Source: Helicobacteraceae bacterium (GTDB taxonomy: Bacteria; Campylobacterota; Campylobacteria; Campylobacterales; SZUA-545). Taken from it: a DNA stretch of 8,823 nucleotides. Position 1 is the first letter of the stretch. Each line of letters opens with the position of its first letter. The notes beneath the pieces were generated by a model. The model searched no databases, was not told the DNA's origin, and worked only from the letters and a program-made list of their open reading frames with translations. A program made the position numbers and the translations under genes. Shown here one piece after another: positions 1 to 6,639 of the stretch. The stretch is taken from contig JAABTA010000019.1 in NCBI GenBank assembly GCA_011390075.1, forward strand, positions 1-8,823, in the 5' to 3' direction.

Positions 1-1
1 G

Positions 2-1390
2 AAGACCCCTATTGCTGAGATCTCCGTTGATTTTTCTAGCTACGCAGAGCTTCATACTCAAAAGGCTATCAAATACTACAAAGAGAAATTTAAAAAAGAG
101 CCTGTAGGATTTTGGCCAGCAGAAGGAGCTATAAGCGAAAAAGCGCTCACACTCTTTGCTAAAAATGGTATTGGCTATGCCTGCAGTGATGAGGAGATAC
201 TCTTTAAAAGCCTCAACAGTGACCAAAGAGAGGATATCTACTCAACCTACTCATATGATACAGGTGAGGGGGTGATTAACCTGCTCTTTAGGGACAAAGT
301 GGCAAGTGATCTTATAGGGTTTACCTACTCTAATATTCCCGCCAAACAAGCTGCCCAAGACTTTGTTGCTAGACTGAAAACCATCTATGACAGTAGCGAA
401 GAGGAGATGGTTGTGCCTGTGTTTTTAGATGGAGAGAATGCTTGGGAGTACTATCCAAATAATGGGTATGATTTTTTTACAGAGCTCTATAGCGCTATTA
501 ATTCAAATAGCTATATTGAGACAGTGACAGTCGAAGAAGCGTTTGTTAAAAAGAGCCCTAAGCCTTTAGCGCATGTAGCGAGTGGTAGTTGGATAGGTGG
601 AAATCTAAATACTTGGATGGGGCACAGAGAGAAAAATCAAGGATGGGAACTTCTTGGTGCTACTTATGAGGACTATGTTGGTTTTAAAGATGAGCTTGAG
701 ATAAGTGTGCAAAACAGTATTGAAAAAGAGTTTCTCATCGCTCAAGGGAGTGACTGGTTTTGGTGGTATGGTGATGACCACTATACCCATTTAGCTAACG
801 AGTTTGATGCCCTATTTAGAAAGCATCTGCAAAATGTCTATACGCTAGCTAAAAAAGAGATCCCTGAGGAGCTTTTTGCGCCTATTAAAAAAGTGACACA
901 AGACAACTCGCTACTTGCAAGGGTGCCTAGTGCTGTCATTTCTCCAACAATCGATGGAGATGAGAGCAGTTTTTATGAGTGGTTTGGTGCAGGGAAAGTA
1001 AGCTTAAGTGGTGGATATTCGGTGATGGATAGTAGTGACATCTACTTAAAAGATCTGGAGTATGGAACCGACAAACAAAATCTCTATCTCAAGATCAAAC
1101 CTGAGAAAAGCCTGAGAGGAAAGTCTATTGAGATCCATTTTATATCAGAAAAAACCTCTTTTGTCCTCTTAGATCTTGAAAACCAAAATAGTGACAAAAG
1201 TGAAGAGTTTGAGTTTGTCTATGAAGACTATTTAGAGATCTCTATTAATAAAGAGAAATTTGCTTTAGACAAGACAGTTGAGATCTATTTTGTAATTAAA
1301 TCTCAAGAGGCCATTGTCCAAAGAGCCCCACTGCATAAAGGCGTAGAGCTAGAATTAGATGCTTGTCTTGATGCTATGTGGTATATATAA
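2..1390 (+). CDS. GH57 glycoside hydrolase (amylopullulanase/alpha-amylase type), 5'-truncated by window edge
   Basis: The reading frame is open from base 2 and continues without a stop to TAA at 1388-1390, giving 462 residues. The first internal ATT/ATG-like starts are not real starts, because clear family sequence lies upstream of them. Seen: GFWPAEGA at residues 36-43 carries the expected GH57 nucleophile Glu41; VFLDGENAWE carries the expected acid/base Asp143; GSDWFWWYGDDH near residues 249-260 is the conserved SDWFWW region. The ISPTIDG...YEWFGAG stretch (about 315-335) opens a beta-rich C-terminal domain ending in MWYI at the natural C-terminus. The missing N-terminal part should hold the HxHQP region. 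Family knowledge: such enzymes hydrolyse alpha-1,4 and sometimes alpha-1,6 links in glucans, or act as poorly characterised amylases. The exact specificity cannot be read here. The next gene starts 11 nt downstream, so this is an upstream member of the same glycogen operon. No signal peptide can be judged, because the N-terminus is absent. Confidence 0.88.
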   Translation, partial: KTPIAEISVDFSSYAELHTQKAIKYYKEKFKKEPVGFWPAEGAISEKALTLFAKNGIGYACSDEEILFKSLNSDQREDIYSTYSYDTGEGVINLLFRDKVASDLIGFTYSNIPAKQAAQDFVARLKTIYDSSEEEMVVPVFLDGENAWEYYPNNGYDFFTELYSAINSNSYIETVTVEEAFVKKSPKPLAHVASGSWIGGNLNTWMGHREKNQGWELLGATYEDYVGFKDELEISVQNSIEKEFLIAQGSDWFWWYGDDHYTHLANEFDALFRKHLQNVYTLAKKEIPEELFAPIKKVTQDNSLLARVPSAVISPTIDGDESSFYEWFGAGKVSLSGGYSVMDSSDIYLKDLEYGTDKQNLYLKIKPEKSLRGKSIEIHFISEKTSFVLLDLENQNSDKSEEFEFVYEDYLEISINKEKFALDKTVEIYFVIKSQEAIVQRAPLHKGVELELDACLDAMWYI

Positions 1391-1393
1391 GGA
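1389..1393 (+). promoter_or_regulatory. Shine-Dalgarno for GH57 glucanotransferase
   Basis: AAGGA overlaps the stop codon of the preceding gene and lies 8 nt before the ATG at 1402. It selects that ATG over the out-of-frame ATG at 1398. Confidence 0.7.
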
Positions 1394-1401
1394 AAAGATG
1401 A

Positions 1402-3423
1402 ATGACACACCTACAGCCAGTTTCCCTTCTTTTGGGATTACACTCTCATCAGCCAGTTGATAATTTTGATAGCGTTGTCTATCACGCTATTGACAACTGC
1501 TATGAGCCTTTTTTTAGAGTATTAAAAAAGTTTCCAGAGTTTCGAGTGAGTGTGCACTTTAGTGGTTGGCTTTTAGAGTTTATTAGAAAAAATAGAGAGG
1601 ATTTTTTCTTGCTACTCCAAGAGCTAGCACACACCAATACAGTGGAGTTTCTCACGGGAGGGTTTTATGAACCTGTGCTCTGTGCTATTCCTTCAAAAGA
1701 TAGAAAAAAACAGATAAAAAAACTCTCAAAATATATTGCAAAACATTTTAATCAAAACCCAAAGGGTCTTTGGCTGACAGAGCGAGTATGGGAGAGCTCG
1801 ATTATTAGCGATCTTGTCTCTTGTGGGGTGGAGTATGTGATGGTGGATGATTATCACTTTCTCCAATCAGGAGTGGAACAAAAAGATCTCTGTGGCTACT
1901 ACCACACAGAAAATGGTGGAGATCTCTTAAAGCTCTTTCCGATTAATGAAAATCTGCGCTACATTCTTCCCTTTAAACCAACAAGGAGCGTTGAGGAGTA
2001 TATTGCCTCATTGGCCAGTGCAGATAAAAGCCAAGCTGCTATTATCTTTGATGATGGAGAGAAATTTGGGATGTGGCCAGGGACAAAAGAGTGGGTTTAC
2101 GAGAGAGGTTGGCTCGAGGAGTTTTTTCAAAGAATTTTAGACAATCCAATGATAGAGCCACTTTTTTATAGTGACTACATTGAAAATAATAGACCGGAGG
2201 GTTTTGTCTATTTAAAAGAGAACTCTTATATGGAGATGGGGGAGTGGAGTATGCTTGCCCATAAAGCCTTAGATTTTCAAAAGGCAAAGCAGAGCCCTTA
2301 TGCTGAGTTTGTCAAAGGGGGCATCTGGAAAAACTTTTTAACAAAGTACGATGAGTCTGGACGGATTCACAAAAGAGTTTTGGAGTTGTCTAAAAATCCT
2401 GACTCCTCTAAAATTTACAAAGAGGCGCTCATGAAAGCCCAGTGCAACGATGCATTGTGGCACGGTGTTTTTGGAGGGCTCTACCTTCCAAATCTTAGAG
2501 ACACGGTCTATAAGTATATCTACCAGTGTGAAGCCCAAAGAGCACTAAAGCCTATAGAGGTTGCAGATAACAATCAAGATGGGTTTGATGAGGGGAAGTT
2601 ATGCTCTAGGGAGCTTTTGGCTATTTTTGATGGAAAAGTTGGTGGTCAGATGACAGAACTTGGCATAAGAGATCTAGAGTTTAATCTGCAAAACACGCTA
2701 ACAAGAAGGTTTGAAGCCTATCATCAAAACTTTGAAGTGCGAGAGGATAGTGATGCAGGTAGTGATGTGGTTGTTACACAAGAGGGAATAGAGACCATCC
2801 ACACAGGCAAACACTCCATTACCTTTGAACAAAATGAGCATCTCGTGTATGATTGGTATGTGAAAAACTCTTTTATCGACCATATAAGTGACGAGAGTTT
2901 TGATGGAGTGAGTTTTTGGAAAAATAGCTTTAAAGAACATGGCGACTTTGCCAACCAAAGTTTTATGGTGCACAAAGAGAATAGTGCCGTGCTCTTTAGC
3001 AGAGAGGGTGGGATCTACCTTCCAGATGGTGCTCATCCCACTACACTGAGCAAAAGATTTTCACTAGAGGGAGATAGAGTAGATTTTACAATTGATATTA
3101 GAGGAAGCTCTCAAGAGAGTTTGGCGTATATTTGTGAATTTAACTTTCACTTTTCTCAGTATGAGGCTGTAACTATAGAGAAAGAGTCCATCAAGGAGAG
3201 ACTGAGTCTTAGCAAACGATCGAGCTTTGAGATCTTTGATGGATTTACCCAAAAAAGCATACGGTTGCAGTTTAGCAAGGAGTGTGAGATCTTTACATTT
3301 CCGCTCTATACTGTCAGTCAAAGTGAAAAGGGTGTGGATCTTACTTTGCAAGGAGTTAGTATTGCTTGCAGATTTGATCTTGTACAAGATCTGACATTAA
3401 ATGGTGATTTGAGCGTATCATGA
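1402..3423 (+). CDS. GH57 4-alpha-glucanotransferase / alpha-amylase with DUF1925 and DUF1926 domains
   Basis: This 673-residue protein is close in length to the Thermococcus litoralis 4-alpha-glucanotransferase (about 659 aa). Seen: the LHSHQP region at residues 13-18; GGFYEPVL, the second GH57 conserved region; WLTERVWE with the expected nucleophile Glu127; FDDGEKFGMWPGT with the expected acid/base Asp218; and a YMEMGEWSM segment closing the catalytic part. A DUF1925-type middle domain runs from about 304 (VKGGIWKNF) through QCNDALWHGVFGGLYLP (from 347), followed by a beta-rich DUF1926-type domain from about 400 to the end. All catalytic residues are present, so it should be active. Family knowledge: these enzymes transfer alpha-1,4-glucan segments between chains (disproportionation), and some mainly hydrolyse. 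No signal peptide is visible, so it is probably cytoplasmic and acts on stored glycogen or maltodextrins. It starts 11 nt after the previous gene and overlaps the next by 4 nt (ATGA). Transferase versus hydrolase activity is not decidable from sequence alone. Confidence 0.92.
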   Translation: MTHLQPVSLLLGLHSHQPVDNFDSVVYHAIDNCYEPFFRVLKKFPEFRVSVHFSGWLLEFIRKNREDFFLLLQELAHTNTVEFLTGGFYEPVLCAIPSKDRKKQIKKLSKYIAKHFNQNPKGLWLTERVWESSIISDLVSCGVEYVMVDDYHFLQSGVEQKDLCGYYHTENGGDLLKLFPINENLRYILPFKPTRSVEEYIASLASADKSQAAIIFDDGEKFGMWPGTKEWVYERGWLEEFFQRILDNPMIEPLFYSDYIENNRPEGFVYLKENSYMEMGEWSMLAHKALDFQKAKQSPYAEFVKGGIWKNFLTKYDESGRIHKRVLELSKNPDSSKIYKEALMKAQCNDALWHGVFGGLYLPNLRDTVYKYIYQCEAQRALKPIEVADNNQDGFDEGKLCSRELLAIFDGKVGGQMTELGIRDLEFNLQNTLTRRFEAYHQNFEVREDSDAGSDVVVTQEGIETIHTGKHSITFEQNEHLVYDWYVKNSFIDHISDESFDGVSFWKNSFKEHGDFANQSFMVHKENSAVLFSREGGIYLPDGAHPTTLSKRFSLEGDRVDFTIDIRGSSQESLAYICEFNFHFSQYEAVTIEKESIKERLSLSKRSSFEIFDGFTQKSIRLQFSKECEIFTFPLYTVSQSEKGVDLTLQGVSIACRFDLVQDLTLNGDLSVS

Positions 3424-4415
3424 ACGAATTTAGGGAAAGTTATTTAAAAAATGTCTGGGTGCTTATTGCTCCAAATCGGGGGAAGAACTATGAGATCTCT
3501 ATTACAGAGAAAGAACTTCCCAAACTCCACAACCCCTTTTTGCCAGGAAACGAAGCAATGACTCCTGATACAATTGAGGTTTTAGAAGATAGCAGTGGTT
3601 GGAGAACAAGGGTTTTTCCCAATAAATTTCCACTTTTAAAACTAGAGACCCCTAATGAGACAAGAGAGTATAAAGGGGTGGAGATCCAAGGAGCTTTTGG
3701 CGCCCATGAGATGATTATCGATTCAAACGAGGAGGGAAAACACTTTTTTCAATTTAGCGAAGAGGATCACTACTATCAGCTCGAGACCGTCAGAAGAAGG
3801 GTTGCATCTTTGCAAAAAGATAGTAGAATTCACTCAAGTTTTGCTTTTAAAGAAGAAGGTATTTTAGGGGGAGGCACAATTCCTCACTCTAATACCCAAT
3901 TGACAAGTTTTGGATTTGTCTATCCAGAGCTAGACACTGAAATTAGAAGGTCTAAAGAGTTTTTTCAGGAGAAGAGTCGATCTGTATATGAAGATATTAT
4001 TAAAAATGCTAGAAAACAGGGGCTTATTGTAGAGGAGAATAGATATTTTGTTGCTTTTGTTCCCTTTAGCGCGCGATTTGAGTTTGAGATCTGGATTTTG
4101 CCAAAGTTTGAAGAGAGTGATTTTGGAAAACTTGATGAGACAAGAGTAAAAATTTTAGCAAAAATGAGTAAAGAGATAACAAAAAAGCTAGATATTGGAC
4201 TTGGAAAAGTTGGATTTAATTGGGCTTTGTTTACGGCTCCAAAAAAGTATGAACATAAAGAGATTGACTATTTTCACAAAATAGACAAACACTTTAGATG
4301 GCACATAGAAATAATTCCAAGACTCAAACCAATTGGTGGCTTTACCACTGGATGTGGTTACTATATTAACAGTGTAACTCCTGAAGAGGCCGCTGAACAT
4401 TTGAAAAAGATTTAA
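3420..4415 (+). CDS. Divergent GalT-family (HIT superfamily) nucleotidyltransferase-like protein lacking the nucleophilic His
   Basis: This 331-residue protein has the overall plan of class I galactose-1-phosphate uridylyltransferases. WVLIAPNRG lies near the N-terminus (residues 13-21), followed by PFLPGNEAMTP (39-49), a GAHEMIID segment with His96, an active-site-like GGTIPHSNTQL, and the C-terminal HFRWHIEIIPRL (His295, Glu297) followed by GFTTGCGYYIN. Odd: the canonical HPHxQ aligns without gaps to H156-S-N158-T-Q160, so the second His, the covalent nucleophile (E. coli His166), is Asn. The N-terminal CPFC zinc pair is N38-P-F-L41. His96 and His156, the other two expected zinc ligands, remain. 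Family members exchange nucleotides between UDP/ADP-sugars and sugar 1-phosphates, but this one is unlikely to use the usual uridylyl-His mechanism. It may be a repurposed sugar-nucleotide enzyme or binding protein. The start overlaps the previous stop (ATGA) with only a weak GAG at 3411-3413, which implies translational coupling. Automatic annotation as galT would be misleading. Confidence 0.82.
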   Translation: MNEFRESYLKNVWVLIAPNRGKNYEISITEKELPKLHNPFLPGNEAMTPDTIEVLEDSSGWRTRVFPNKFPLLKLETPNETREYKGVEIQGAFGAHEMIIDSNEEGKHFFQFSEEDHYYQLETVRRRVASLQKDSRIHSSFAFKEEGILGGGTIPHSNTQLTSFGFVYPELDTEIRRSKEFFQEKSRSVYEDIIKNARKQGLIVEENRYFVAFVPFSARFEFEIWILPKFEESDFGKLDETRVKILAKMSKEITKKLDIGLGKVGFNWALFTAPKKYEHKEIDYFHKIDKHFRWHIEIIPRLKPIGGFTTGCGYYINSVTPEEAAEHLKKI

Positions 4416-4418
4416 GGA
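4414..4418 (+). promoter_or_regulatory. Shine-Dalgarno for DUF4912 gene
   Basis: AAGGA overlaps the stop of the GalT-like gene (4413-4415) and sits 6 nt before the ATG at 4425, supporting that start. Confidence 0.7.
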
Positions 4419-4424
4419 TAAGAA

Positions 4425-5069
4425 ATGGAAAACGATCCACTTAATCGTGATAGTAATTTACCAGGCGTAGGTAGTATTAATGTTGTAAATGATGGAGGAG
4501 AATCTATCGCTGGAGAGGATATCTATATTCCTGAATTTTATTGGCAAAACCGTGTAGTGTTGCTCCCTGTAAGCCCGCAAAAACAGCTTGTCTATTGGGA
4601 GATTACAGAGGAGTTTTTAAAAGAAAAGATACAAAGAGTTGATGATAGGTTTAAGTTGCAGGTCTTTTTGAATGCAAAACTTATTGATACTCTTGAAGTG
4701 GCAGGAAGAAATACAAAAGTGTATATTAGTTATAACCACCCCTTTGCAGATTTAGAAGTGGCTCTGAGCTCTTTTGATGATACAGTGCTTTTTAAGTCTA
4801 ATAAGGTAGTTTTAGGTAGTGACAGATTACACATGCCAAGCAAAGAGGTTTGGATGACACAGGAAAAAGGAGAGCTTCTCACCAAAAGATACTCTGGCAC
4901 GCTCTCTCATGAAAATGTGTTAAGCTCAGGAGAGCCTCATTTTGGAATAGACTCCTCTTTGTCAAAAAATTGGCAAGAAAGAAAGGCGATTATGGAAGAT
5001 ATATTTAAAAAAAACATCCTAGCACAAGGTGCCTCAAGTAGTGCCTTTGGAGGGAAAAATAATGAGTAG
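4425..5069 (+). CDS. DUF4912 domain protein of the glycogen/GH57 cluster
   Basis: This 214-residue protein has no visible signal peptide or membrane segment. Seen: a polar, probably disordered N-terminus (1-33); a core from about 35 to 125 beginning YIPEFYWQNRVVLLPVSP and containing LVYWEI (Trp58), the aromatic-rich pattern typical of DUF4912; then a charged tail (about 130-214) ending in a Gly/Ser-rich segment. The core looks all-beta. Family knowledge: the function of DUF4912 is not established, and to my recollection it often neighbours GH57 branching enzymes. Inference: the conserved aromatic residues and the placement directly before the branching enzyme suggest glucan binding or a partner of the branching enzyme, but no catalytic motif is evident. 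It starts 9 nt after the GalT-like gene and its last 8 nt overlap the branching-enzyme start. The family call is fairly sure, the role is unknown. Confidence 0.75.
   Translation: MENDPLNRDSNLPGVGSINVVNDGGESIAGEDIYIPEFYWQNRVVLLPVSPQKQLVYWEITEEFLKEKIQRVDDRFKLQVFLNAKLIDTLEVAGRNTKVYISYNHPFADLEVALSSFDDTVLFKSNKVVLGSDRLHMPSKEVWMTQEKGELLTKRYSGTLSHENVLSSGEPHFGIDSSLSKNWQERKAIMEDIFKKNILAQGASSSAFGGKNNE
5049..5054 (+). promoter_or_regulatory. Shine-Dalgarno deciding the branching-enzyme start
   Basis: GGAGGG lies 7 nt before the ATG at 5062, inside the end of the DUF4912 gene. A longer reading from GTG at 5029 has no such site and would add 11 residues unlike the family, so ATG 5062 is preferred. Confidence 0.75.
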
Positions 5070-6639
5070 AGGCTATTTTTCTCTGGTACTACACTCCCAT
5101 CTTCCGTTTGTGAAACATCCAGAATATGACTATTTTTTGGAAGAACACTGGCTTTTTGAGGCAATTTTAGAGAGCTATATTCCTCTTTTAATGAATCTAG
5201 AAAAACTAGAGAAACAAGGGGTTGAGTATGCCCTCACAACATCAGTAACGCCCACTCTTTGCGAAATGCTAGCCGATACAAGGCTCATGGAGAAGTTTGA
5301 TAGCCATCTTGATAAGCTTTTAGGATTGTGTGAAAAAGAGTTTGTAAGAGTCAAAGATGAGCCACACTATCTTAAAAACACGCATTTTTATAAAGAGAGA
5401 CTTCTGCAAATTAAAGACTATTTTGAAAATACTTTGAACAAAAATATCTTAAATGGATATAAAAAGTTTTCAAATACTGGAAGGCTAGAGGTGATCACTT
5501 GTGGGGCAACGCATGGATTTTTGCCACTGCTTAATGTGAATCCAAAAGCCGTTGATGTACAGATTGCTGTGGCTGTCAAAACCCATGAAAAGCACTTTGG
5601 AAAACCTCCAAAAGGGATTTGGCTTCCTGAATGTGCTTATTTTGATTCTTTAGATGAGGTTTTAAAAAAACATGGTATTGAGTTTTTCTTTTTGGATTCT
5701 CATGGGCTTAACTACGGCTATCCAACACCAAAATATGGTGTGTATGCTCCTATTTTTACCAATGCAGGAGTTGGAGCGTTTGCGAGAGATCCAGAATCGA
5801 GCAAAGAGGTGTGGAGCTCGAAAGAGGGCTACCCTGGGGATGTGAACTATCGTGATTTCTACCGTGATGTAGGGTATGATGCTGATTTTGAATATATTAA
5901 AGACTATATTCAGCCTGAGGGCAACAGGTGCTTTACAGGGCTTAAATACCACAAGATCACAGGGGAGAGCAACTATAAAGAGGCGTACGATCCACAGATC
6001 GCTTTTGAACGAACAAAACTCCATGCAAAAGATTTTCACGAGAAAAGAGTCCAGCAAATTGAGCATTTGCGAGAGTATATGGATAGACCGCCACTGATTG
6101 TCTCTCCGTATGATGCAGAGCTTTTCGGTCACTGGTGGTTTGAAGGGGTCGATTTTATCTACCATCTTTTTTGTGAGTTTGATAAAACAAACACAATCAA
6201 ACCAATTACACCTGTTGGCTACATTGAAGAGAATCCAACTAATCAGCTTATTCGTCCAACTCCCTCTTCGTGGGGGGATAAAGGCTACTATGATGTTTGG
6301 CTCAATAGTGGTAATGATTGGATCTATAAGCATCTCCATAGAATGGCAGATACCATACAAAATCTTGCTAAACAGCATGAAAAAACACAAAATAGTGACA
6401 CAAGAAGAGTGCTTAATCAGATGAACAAAGAGCTTCTCTTGGCACAAGCGAGCGATTGGGCGTTTTTAATGACAACAGGAACTGCTACAGAGTATTCAAC
6501 CAAACGAACCAAAACTCATATTGCCAACTTTATACGACTCGAGGAGATGCTGACAGAGGGCATAGATGAGGAGAAACTCTCCTATATGGAGTGGGGACAC
6601 TCTATTTTTCCTAATTTGGAGTTTGAGATTTGGCTCTAA
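5062..6639 (+). CDS. GH57 1,4-alpha-glucan (glycogen) branching enzyme
   Basis: This 525-residue cytoplasmic enzyme is expected to cut alpha-1,4-glucan chains and rejoin them as alpha-1,6 branches (EC 2.4.1.18). Seen: GYFSLVLHSHLPFVKHP at the N-terminus (first GH57 region); ITCGATHGFLPLL (second); GIWLPECAYF with the expected nucleophile Glu190; SPYDAELFGHWWFEGVDF with the expected acid/base Asp351; and LLAQASDWAFLMTTGT followed by a helical C-terminal stretch (fifth region plus the DUF1957-type end). The FARDPESSKEVWSSKEGYPGD segment is characteristic of GH57 branching enzymes rather than amylases. The length matches the compact GH57 branching enzymes of about 520-570 residues that lack the extra C-terminal HhH region of archaeal forms. 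The start is ATG 5062, set by GGAGGG. It overlaps the DUF4912 gene by 8 nt and the kinase gene by 10 nt, consistent with coupled translation. The specificity call is strong. Confidence 0.93.
   Translation: MSRGYFSLVLHSHLPFVKHPEYDYFLEEHWLFEAILESYIPLLMNLEKLEKQGVEYALTTSVTPTLCEMLADTRLMEKFDSHLDKLLGLCEKEFVRVKDEPHYLKNTHFYKERLLQIKDYFENTLNKNILNGYKKFSNTGRLEVITCGATHGFLPLLNVNPKAVDVQIAVAVKTHEKHFGKPPKGIWLPECAYFDSLDEVLKKHGIEFFFLDSHGLNYGYPTPKYGVYAPIFTNAGVGAFARDPESSKEVWSSKEGYPGDVNYRDFYRDVGYDADFEYIKDYIQPEGNRCFTGLKYHKITGESNYKEAYDPQIAFERTKLHAKDFHEKRVQQIEHLREYMDRPPLIVSPYDAELFGHWWFEGVDFIYHLFCEFDKTNTIKPITPVGYIEENPTNQLIRPTPSSWGDKGYYDVWLNSGNDWIYKHLHRMADTIQNLAKQHEKTQNSDTRRVLNQMNKELLLAQASDWAFLMTTGTATEYSTKRTKTHIANFIRLEEMLTEGIDEEKLSYMEWGHSIFPNLEFEIWL
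6618..6621 (+). promoter_or_regulatory. Shine-Dalgarno for the TTG-started ROK kinase
   Basis: GGAG lies 8 nt before TTG 6630, within the end of the branching-enzyme gene. It supports initiation at TTG. Confidence 0.55.

Noticed and set aside
1398..1400. ATG just before the glucanotransferase gene
   Set aside because: It is out of frame with the GH57 protein. The ATG at 1402 is in frame and has a better spacing to AAGGA.
2698..3387. Several minus-strand open frames of 80-112 codons
   Set aside because: They are antisense to the DUF1926-type region of the glucanotransferase, overlap each other in different frames and show no motif or ribosome-binding site.
3420..4415. Canonical galT (Leloir pathway)
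   Set aside because: The nucleophilic His and the CxxC zinc pair are absent and no other galactose gene is adjacent, so the symbol galT was not assigned.
5007..5014. Run of eight A as a possible slippage or frameshift site in the DUF4912 gene
   Set aside because: The frame stays open through the run to a stop that neatly overlaps the next start, and nothing indicates a functional alternative frame.
5029..5061. GTG start extending the branching enzyme by 11 residues
   Set aside because: There is no Shine-Dalgarno before it, the extension lies deep in the DUF4912 gene, and GGAGGG is correctly placed before ATG 5062.
5662..6447. 261-codon open frame on the minus strand
   Set aside because: It lies wholly inside the strongly conserved branching-enzyme gene. 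Its translation is rich in Ile/Cys/Phe without recognisable domains, as expected for an antisense shadow.
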